Below are positions 1-6,921 of a stretch of DNA of 9,304 bases, one piece after another. The DNA comes from JAAFIP01 sp043718065 (GTDB taxonomy: Bacteria; Pseudomonadota; Gammaproteobacteria; Burkholderiales; Burkholderiaceae_C). The DNA lies in contig JAYSWJ010000194.1 in the NCBI GenBank assembly GCA_043718065.1, positions 1-9,304 of the forward strand. Direction: 5' to 3'. Below the pieces are notes generated by a model. That model made no database searches. It was not told where the DNA came from and saw only the letters and a list, made by a program, of their open reading frames with translations. The first letter of the stretch is position 1. Each line of letters starts with the position of its first letter. A program made the translations under genes and the position numbers.

Positions 1-4
1 TTTC

Positions 5-3000
5 TTAAGATGCCATCATCTCAGCTGTTGTATACCGCCGTATCAAGCTAAGCAGTTCTTCCTCAGAGTAGGGCTTACCCAGATAGTGGTCTACGCCCAA
101 AGACATAGCATGCTCGCGGTGCTTCTCGGCAATGCGCGAGGTGATAGTAATGATCGGCAGCTTGGCCCAGCGTGTGTCGGCTTTCATGTTGCGAACCAAA
201 TCGAACCCGTCCATGCGCGGCATTTCGATATCCGACAGCACCACGCTTGGCATTTCTTCGGCCAAGCGCTCTAGTGCCTGCAGGCCATCGGCGGCCAGCG
301 CTACACGGTACCCCTCGCGCACCAGCAGACGCTGGGTCACGCGGCGCACTGTGATCGAATCGTCCACCACCAAAACCAATGGCACCAGCGGGGCCGAGAT
401 GGATTTAGGGTTGGCCGGTACCAATGGCACGACTGGTGCGGCGTCACCCGTCAGGTCACGCGACACTACGTCGGTTACGGCGTCACCTAGTATGTGCGAC
501 TCGGCCTTGTCTGCACTCATGGCACGGGCTTGCGCACCGTACACTGCGGCCAACGCTACCGGGTTGTAGATCAACGCTACAGCGCCTGATGCCAGCACCG
601 ACATACCGGCCATGCCGGGTAGACGGGACAGCTGAGGACCCAAGTTCTTCACGACAACTTCTTGGTTGCCCAGCACTTCGTCCACGTGGGTAACGATGCG
701 CTGCGCCGCGCTGCGAAACACCACCACAGGGATAGTTTTGCCCTGCGGCTGGTCGCTGGCAACCGAGTGCTGCAGCAGCGCGCCTGCCCAAAAGAATGGC
801 AACGCCTCGCCCGACACATCAAATGTGCCGGTGTTGTAGGCAGCCTGCAATTCTTTGGGGGTAGCGCGGCGCACGTTCTCTACCAAGTTGGCGGGTACGC
901 CAACAGACAGGTTACCGATGCGCAACATCACCACTTGCGTGACCGCTGTGGTGAGCGGCATAACTAGTTTAAAGCTAGTACCAAGGCCCGCTGAGGTGCA
1001 GGTCTCGATTCTGCCGCCTAAGGCCACTACCTCAGAGCGCACCACGTCCATGCCGATACCTCGGCCCGACAGCTCGGTAACTTGCGTGGCAGTGGTAAAG
1101 CCAGGGGTGAAAATCAGGTTAGCCGCTTCGTTGTCGTCTAGTGGTTTGTCGTGGGCGAGCAAACCTTGTGCGGTAGCACGCTCGCGGATGCGACCCAAGT
1201 TCAATCCAGCGCCGTCGTCACGGAACTCTACCGAAATGTCGTTGCCTTCTTGGTGCAAGCTGATGGTGATTTGACCGCTGCCGTCTTTGCCTGCTTTGGT
1301 GCGTGCCTCGGTACTTTCGATACCGTGAGCTACGCAATTGCGCAGCAAATGTTCAAACGCAGGCGTCATGCGGTCTAGCACGCCACGGTCCATCTCGATA
1401 GAACCGCCCAAAATGTCCAGCTTGACCTGCTTGCCAGCGTCTTTACCGGCCTGGCGCACCACGCGGTACAGGCGCTCAGAAATACCTTCAAACTCCACCA
1501 TGCGGGTGCGTAGCAGGTCGCGCTGCAGCTCACGGGTTTGACGGGCTTGGGCTACCAAGTCGTCTTCAGTCGATTCCACTGTGCGCTGGATACTGCGCTG
1601 CACGGTGGCCACGTCGTTCACCGACTCGGCCATCATGCGGGTAAGTTCTTGCACGCGGGTAAAGCGGTCAAACTCTAGCGGGTCAAACTCGGCACTGGTT
1701 TCTTTAGCCAGCGCCATGCGCGACTGCATTTGCGACTCGGACTGCACTTCGATATCGCGCAGTTGCATGCGTAACTTGTCCAAGTTACCTGTCAAGTCGC
1801 CAAGTGAGCCGCGCAGTTGGCCCAGCTCGGCCTCTAGGCGCGAGCGGGTAATCATCACCTCGCCGGCTTGGTTAACCAAGCGGTCCAGCAGTTCAGAGCG
1901 CACACGCACTGATTGGTTACCTTTAGTGCGCGGAGCATGCGCCACTAAGGCGGCACCGCTGTTGGCTGCCATCACGCGTAAGGGCGCTACAGCGGTTAGA
2001 GATGCCGCCCTGGCCGAAACATTAAGGGTTGCTGGGTTTGCAATGGGCTTATCTATTGCAACTGCGGCAGCAACTGCGGGTGCAGCAGCCATGGCGCTGA
2101 TGGGCGCACTAACCGGTACGCTGGCTGGCGCGACAGATACAGTCTCGACGGGCGCAATATCTTGCTCAGCTTGCGGGTTACGCAAACGGTCAAAATTAGC
2201 CTGCATGCCGTCTAGCAGCGCGGTTAACGGTTCAATCTGCGCTGCAGTGGTGTCGTCTGCAGAGGTCTGCTCAATGGCAGATTCCATGCGATGTGTGAGT
2301 TCCCCTAAGCGCATTGCACCAGCTAGGCGCGCGCTGCCTTTGAGCGTGTGCAGGCCACGCAACACTTCAGAGCGCGCGCCAGTGTTACTAGGCCGGGCAG
2401 TCCATTGGCGCAGTGCGCCGGACATTTGCGGAAATAGCTCTAGCGCCTCTTCTTCAAAAATAGGAAACAGGTCGGGGTCAATCGCATCTTCAACGTCTAT
2501 CTCGTCTTCGGTTTCTTGCACAGTCAAACTGCGCGGCACGACGCTTAAGCTGGCCACCGTGGCACCCGCTAACACCAAGCCGACTGCCGTAAACTGCGAG
2601 CGGTCTGTAGTATCTAGTACAACGGGCGCTGGGACAGGCTCAACCACTGGGGTAGCGACAACCACGGGGTCAGGCAGTGCAACAGCTTCATGGACAACTA
2701 CAGTAGAAGCTTGCGGCGCTTCTTGCGCAGTAATAGCGGCAAATGCAGCAGCACCTGCTGCCGCGATCACCGTCACACTAGCGCCACCACCCAGGTCAGC
2801 AAACGCAGACGCCAATGGTGCAGAAGCAGAAGGCAAGGCAAAATCAGTTGCAGTATCCAATGCTATTGAATCAGTAGCTGCTTGAGCAGTATTTTCATGG
2901 GTTGCAGGGCTAATTGCATCTAAATTAACAAAGCCGGATGGTACCGTGGCAGTCATGCTGTGGTATTGGGTGCTGGCCTCGGGCGCACGGTTACAGCGGT

Positions 3001-6000
3001 CAAGCCCAGCTTGCACGGCGCTGGATGCTTCGCGCAATTGGCCGGCTGCAAACTGGTGCAACAAGCGGCGAATTTCCTGCGCAGCGTCAACAAACTCACC
3101 CGCATGGTCGTGGCTTGGGTAAGCGCCATCTTCCGATATGTTTTGCATGTGCTGCAAAGCATTTTCCAAGCTGCGGGCCAAGCCCGACATTGAACTGAAA
3201 CCTACTGTTGCAGAGCTGCCTGCCAATGAGTGGGCAAAAGCCACGGCATCATTAGGCAATGGTTGGCCAGGCTCCATAGACCATTCGGTCAAACACGTCA
3301 CCAAACGACGCGACCATTCATCAGCCTCATTGAGGTACACGTTGTACAGCGGCAAGCTGATGCGCAAAGGACCAATAGCCTTAAACTGGTCGTCGGGCGA
3401 AAGGCTGCCCAGGCTTGAGGGTGGTGCCTGCTCAGGTAGGTTGGGTACGTACACTGACGACACTTTATCTGCAGGTGCAGCGTAAGCGGTATCAACAGTT
3501 GACATGCCCGCAGCAGCCACAGAACCTACTGCGGCAGCGGTATCCCATATACCCAGGTCAAATCCCAGGTCAGCAGGTGCTGTGTCCGTGGGCTTTTCAT
3601 CCGCAAAAAACATTGACTGTGTGGGGCTGGACGTGAAGTCTGCCACTTCGGTATGCGAATACGGTGTTGCGTCGTCTGCTTGAAGGTTTGAATTATCCAA
3701 GCTAATGGTGTCCACACTATGAGGTGCTGCAGATAACGCCTCTGGTTGTGCTGCCATCAAATCATCTTGCTCTAGCATGGCGCGCTCAAAGGCTGCCAGC
3801 TCATCCTCATCCACCAAGTTTTCTGTCGTAGCATCGACTGTCGACGCATCAGCAGAAAATACCGACACAGGCACATCAAATGCCGCAGCGTCTAGGTCAA
3901 AGTCCACATCATCGGACATAGCAGGCGCAGCAGCTGTGTTGCCAATGTCTACGTTAGACAGGCCATCATCCACTGTGAGCGTATTGGCCGTAAACGCCAA
4001 GTCTGGCAATTGAGGCAATTGGTCAAGAGATTGTTTTAGAGCCTGAATTTCACTCGGTACACGGCCTGCAGCTAGCTGAGGTTGTGACTCGTTATTCAAC
4101 TCTAGATCAGACATGGCTAGATCAAACGCAAAGTCCAGATCTGTAGCACTTTGCGCAGGAACTGCAGCTTGATCTGTTGGTTGCAAAGGCGCTACATCAA
4201 ACATCATCAATTCGATTGCATCTTCAGGCGTTACATCGAGTGCGGCGGTTTGCGCAGGCAAATCAAACACCATCTCGTCTGGCATCTGCAGCGGTGCAGT
4301 TGCGGACACGTCGGCGGGTGTAGCTAAATTAAAGCCCTCAAAATCAAAATCGAGATCGCTGGCAGCTACTACAGCCCCAGCGGCCACTGCACCGCCTGCC
4401 ACCGCTACAGCGGCGCCTATAGCTGCGGGGTGTGAGGCTGCAGACGCCGCCTCAACGCTTGCAACATCGTTCAAAGCCAGTGGTAAAAACTTGCCTTGTA
4501 AGCGCAGTGCATCAGCGCTGGCGATGAAAGGCTGCGCTGTCCATACTTGGGCTTGGCCTGCGGCTATGGCATCGACCCATTGGCCTATGCCCGCCAAACC
4601 TTGTGATGCTGTATTGCGCAAATCGTCGTCAGCAGGTTTTTGGTCAGCCAACCATGCATTGAGCATTTGCTCCAGCGACCAACCTGCATCGCCCAAGCTA
4701 TTGAGGCCCACCATGCGCGAGCTGCCTTTGATCGTATGGAAAGCACGGCGCAATGTGGTGAGTTCCGCCAGGTTGCTAGGTTCAACAGCTAACACACTGA
4801 GTGCAGCTTGGCCATTGCCTACAACTTCACGCGCTTCTTCTAGGAAAATATCCAACAGTTCCGCATCGTCGTCGGTAGTGTCTTGCGCCGCAGCAACCGC
4901 GGCAGGCGGCGCTGCCACGGACGGCGCTGCAACAGACGGCGATAGTGCGGCGGTGGCCACAGCGGCTACAGCACCTGCAGCTATCCCAGCCGCAGTAGCT
5001 GCTGGCGGCATGGACACTTGTGTGTTGGTAGGTGCGTCAACAACAGGATGCTCTGTCGCCGGAATAGGTGTATTCACACGGCCCATCAAAGGCTTAAGCT
5101 CACCGCGCTCATCGTCGTATACAAACAGCTTTTTCGCCAGCACAGGCTGGTAGCTGAGCATGTCAATCAAGAAACCTAAAGCACCTAAATTATTGCCTAG
5201 TTTATCGAAGGTGCCCGCAGCACGTGCCTGCACATCGTCCACTTCAGTGACTAAAATTTCTTCCACGCTGTCACGCATGCGCAACACAGCCTGCGAGGCT
5301 TGGTCTAGCCCCAGCACAGACAATACACCACGCATCTGCGCCAAACGCGAAGGTATATTGGACAACACAGTCTTGTCTTTCGGGTCGCGAAAGAACTGGT
5401 CCATCGACTTCTCTAGCTCAGCCAAGGAGGTTTTCAGCTCGCCCACTACGCTGCCCATCGTTTGGCGGTCGCTCACGCGTCGGTACAGCTCTTCCATCCA
5501 TGGCTCTAAGGCTTGGTTTTGTGCGCCTTGTTGAGCGTTTTCTACACGCTGGGCTAGGTGATTGACACGGTCAGTGACAGCAGGGTCGCTAGGATCGAAA
5601 TCTTCAAATCCTGCCTCAAGGTACAAAATAGCAGTCGCGACTTCCATGCCCAAGGCAGGCTCTGGTGCTTGGGCGGTTTTTACTGCCACCTCGGCTACAT
5701 GCGTGAAGGCTTTAGACAGTGCCTGACCTGTAGGTAGCAGCTTAGTAATGGAGTCCACTATCAAACTAAACTGATCTTGTACTGCTTTGACTTTACCTGT
5801 ATCGCCAGCGGCTAAACCAGACCAAGCCTCTTTCACCGAGGTAATGCGTTTGCGTGCTTGCACCAACAAAACCGGGTCAAATTGACCATAGAGTGTTTTG
5901 CTGTAGTCAATAGGCGGGTAAGCTGCCAAACCATACGCCATACGCACTTCACCCAAAACTGGTGCCATGCCTTGAGGCTGGGCTTGGGCGCAAAAGAACA

Positions 6001-6865
6001 ATAAGTCTTGGGCTAGACGGTCTGACACCGCCATATCGCCTTTAATATGCACTGCAAGCTGTATGAGAATGCGTGACACCGTGCGCTTGACATACACGTC
6101 GCCCACCAAGCTACCTGAGCCCAAAGCTTGGAAAAAACCTGCAGCAATGCGCCAAAAAATAGTAAATTGACGTCCCTCAGGGGTGTCGCTAGATTGTTGC
6201 GCAATACCTGCACAAATGTCTGCCAACGCATTCGATGCTGCGGCATCTGATGTCTTAATCACTTGTAAAGCAGCTTTATCAAACTGCCCGCGTGTTGCGG
6301 CGTCCAGCGGCATTAACGCCACACCCGTATCTGACACTGCTATCCAGCGCCATGGGTAGGGCCACAAGTCAGCAGGGTGCACGCGCGTGGCACCTGCTAT
6401 GTCTTGTACTTCGGCGTATTGCACAAACAACGCTACCGGTGTTTGCGATTTACCAGACAACACTGTTTCAAGAAAACCTGTTAAAGCAAAACTAGCACGC
6501 TCAATTTTTATAGCAGCGGCTTCCGTGCATAACTCAGGACGGTTAACAAATTTTTGAACCGCGTTTTCCATAGCACGCAAAACAATGGCGGGGCCGGTAA
6601 ACCCCACCATGTCCAGGGCACCCACCGCTTGGTGTAGCTGCTGGCGTGAAATACGCAACTGGGCAGAATCGACCGCAGCCAAGTCTGACCCACGGGCTAA
6701 CTCAGCATCGCGAACATATCGACGCAACGCCTTGGTGGCGGAGTCGAGCGATTTACGCAACTCGTCTAATACCCAAGCCAAGGGGCCCAGATCGTTTGCA
6801 TGAACATCAAGTCCTGATGCGGCGGTGGCAGTATCGAGATTTTGCATGGATAACAGCGCCCTCAT
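5..6865 (-). CDS. chpA: ChpA-type hybrid chemosensory histidine kinase with multiple HPt domains and a C-terminal receiver (Pil-Chp system)
   Basis: This is the cytoplasmic CheA-like kinase of the type IV pilus chemosensory pathway. Residues 26-430 resemble the ChpA/FimL N-terminal region and include an HPt-like helix with H78 but V81 where Lys is usual. A second HPt-like bundle (about 453-580) has A509 at the His position. Three HPt domains keep the His: H710 (about 666-770, FHTIKGSS), H1212 (about 1166-1275, Lys replaced by A1215) and H1506 (about 1463-1562, LHTLKGSA). Then come the dimerisation helices (about 1650-1800) and the ATPase with N box 1837-1850, G1 DDGAG 1883-1887, F box 1918-1926, G2 GRGIG 1934-1938 and G3 GLGT 1960-1963. 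A CheW-like domain (about 1973-2112) and a receiver follow; the receiver has D2168, D2169, phospho-acceptor D2212, T2242 and K2264. Catalytic motifs look intact. Ala-rich and acidic linkers separate the HPt units. At 2286 residues it is a little shorter than the roughly 2470-residue Pseudomonas aeruginosa ChpA (from memory). It starts 56 bases after pilJ, so co-transcription is likely. The first ATG has no good ribosome binding site; Met7 (codon 6845-6847) is a credible alternative start. Some genomes call this gene pilL. Confidence 0.95.
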   Translation of the reverse strand: MRALLSMQNLDTATAASGLDVHANDLGPLAWVLDELRKSLDSATKALRRYVRDAELARGSDLAAVDSAQLRISRQQLHQAVGALDMVGFTGPAIVLRAMENAVQKFVNRPELCTEAAAIKIERASFALTGFLETVLSGKSQTPVALFVQYAEVQDIAGATRVHPADLWPYPWRWIAVSDTGVALMPLDAATRGQFDKAALQVIKTSDAAASNALADICAGIAQQSSDTPEGRQFTIFWRIAAGFFQALGSGSLVGDVYVKRTVSRILIQLAVHIKGDMAVSDRLAQDLLFFCAQAQPQGMAPVLGEVRMAYGLAAYPPIDYSKTLYGQFDPVLLVQARKRITSVKEAWSGLAAGDTGKVKAVQDQFSLIVDSITKLLPTGQALSKAFTHVAEVAVKTAQAPEPALGMEVATAILYLEAGFEDFDPSDPAVTDRVNHLAQRVENAQQGAQNQALEPWMEELYRRVSDRQTMGSVVGELKTSLAELEKSMDQFFRDPKDKTVLSNIPSRLAQMRGVLSVLGLDQASQAVLRMRDSVEEILVTEVDDVQARAAGTFDKLGNNLGALGFLIDMLSYQPVLAKKLFVYDDERGELKPLMGRVNTPIPATEHPVVDAPTNTQVSMPPAATAAGIAAGAVAAVATAALSPSVAAPSVAAPPAAVAAAQDTTDDDAELLDIFLEEAREVVGNGQAALSVLAVEPSNLAELTTLRRAFHTIKGSSRMVGLNSLGDAGWSLEQMLNAWLADQKPADDDLRNTASQGLAGIGQWVDAIAAGQAQVWTAQPFIASADALRLQGKFLPLALNDVASVEAASAASHPAAIGAAVAVAGGAVAAGAVVAASDLDFDFEGFNLATPADVSATAPLQMPDEMVFDLPAQTAALDVTPEDAIELMMFDVAPLQPTDQAAVPAQSATDLDFAFDLAMSDLELNNESQPQLAAGRVPSEIQALKQSLDQLPQLPDLAFTANTLTVDDGLSNVDIGNTAAAPAMSDDVDFDLDAAAFDVPVSVFSADASTVDATTENLVDEDELAAFERAMLEQDDLMAAQPEALSAAPHSVDTISLDNSNLQADDATPYSHTEVADFTSSPTQSMFFADEKPTDTAPADLGFDLGIWDTAAAVGSVAAAGMSTVDTAYAAPADKVSSVYVPNLPEQAPPSSLGSLSPDDQFKAIGPLRISLPLYNVYLNEADEWSRRLVTCLTEWSMEPGQPLPNDAVAFAHSLAGSSATVGFSSMSGLARSLENALQHMQNISEDGAYPSHDHAGEFVDAAQEIRRLLHQFAAGQLREASSAVQAGLDRCNRAPEASTQYHSMTATVPSGFVNLDAISPATHENTAQAATDSIALDTATDFALPSASAPLASAFADLGGGASVTVIAAAGAAAFAAITAQEAPQASTVVVHEAVALPDPVVVATPVVEPVPAPVVLDTTDRSQFTAVGLVLAGATVASLSVVPRSLTVQETEDEIDVEDAIDPDLFPIFEEEALELFPQMSGALRQWTARPSNTGARSEVLRGLHTLKGSARLAGAMRLGELTHRMESAIEQTSADDTTAAQIEPLTALLDGMQANFDRLRNPQAEQDIAPVETVSVAPASVPVSAPISAMAAAPAVAAAVAIDKPIANPATLNVSARAASLTAVAPLRVMAANSGAALVAHAPRTKGNQSVRVRSELLDRLVNQAGEVMITRSRLEAELGQLRGSLGDLTGNLDKLRMQLRDIEVQSESQMQSRMALAKETSAEFDPLEFDRFTRVQELTRMMAESVNDVATVQRSIQRTVESTEDDLVAQARQTRELQRDLLRTRMVEFEGISERLYRVVRQAGKDAGKQVKLDILGGSIEMDRGVLDRMTPAFEHLLRNCVAHGIESTEARTKAGKDGSGQITISLHQEGNDISVEFRDDGAGLNLGRIRERATAQGLLAHDKPLDDNEAANLIFTPGFTTATQVTELSGRGIGMDVVRSEVVALGGRIETCTSAGLGTSFKLVMPLTTAVTQVVMLRIGNLSVGVPANLVENVRRATPKELQAAYNTGTFDVSGEALPFFWAGALLQHSVASDQPQGKTIPVVVFRSAAQRIVTHVDEVLGNQEVVVKNLGPQLSRLPGMAGMSVLASGAVALIYNPVALAAVYGAQARAMSADKAESHILGDAVTDVVSRDLTGDAAPVVPLVPANPKSISAPLVPLVLVVDDSITVRRVTQRLLVREGYRVALAADGLQALERLAEEMPSVVLSDIEMPRMDGFDLVRNMKADTRWAKLPIITITSRIAEKHREHAMSLGVDHYLGKPYSEEELLSLIRRYTTAEMMAS
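4907..4941 (-). repeat. Short tandem repeat inside chpA (15-base unit, two copies plus a fragment)
   Basis: On the plus strand the unit CGGCGCTGCCACGGA (4907-4921) is followed by CGGCGCTGCAACAGA (4922-4936), 13 of 15 bases identical, and then by CGGCG. It encodes the doubled peptide SVAAP-SVAAP (residues 644-653) in the Ala-rich linker before the HPt domain with H710. The unit length is a multiple of three, so copy number could change without a frameshift. It probably reflects linker slippage. Confidence 0.5.
6859..6863 (-). promoter_or_regulatory. Possible ribosome binding site for an internal start of chpA (Met7)
   Basis: On the minus strand GAGGG overlaps the first ATG of chpA and lies 11 bases before the second ATG (6845-6847). 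The spacing is slightly long. No purine-rich motif at useful spacing precedes the first ATG; the sequence there is CTTATACGAAG. The product may therefore begin MQNLD and have 2280 residues. This is an inference from motif position only. Confidence 0.35.
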
Positions 6866-6921
6866 CTTCGTATAAGAAACGCGCTCAGTGCACAGCTAGC
6901 AACAAGCGCGCGTGATTTCGA

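Noticed and set aside
1581..2885. A 434-codon open frame on the plus strand
   Set aside because: It lies wholly antisense to chpA over the Ala-rich linkers and the HPt domain with H1506. Its product is a low-complexity Ser/Ala/Arg/Thr mixture with no recognisable domain, as expected from the complement of Ala-rich codons. The minus-strand frame carries clear conserved motifs.
4491..5153. A 220-codon open frame on the plus strand
   Set aside because: It is antisense to the HPt domain with H710 and its Ala-rich linker, has no recognisable motif, and no convincing ribosome binding site was noted. It is a shadow of chpA.
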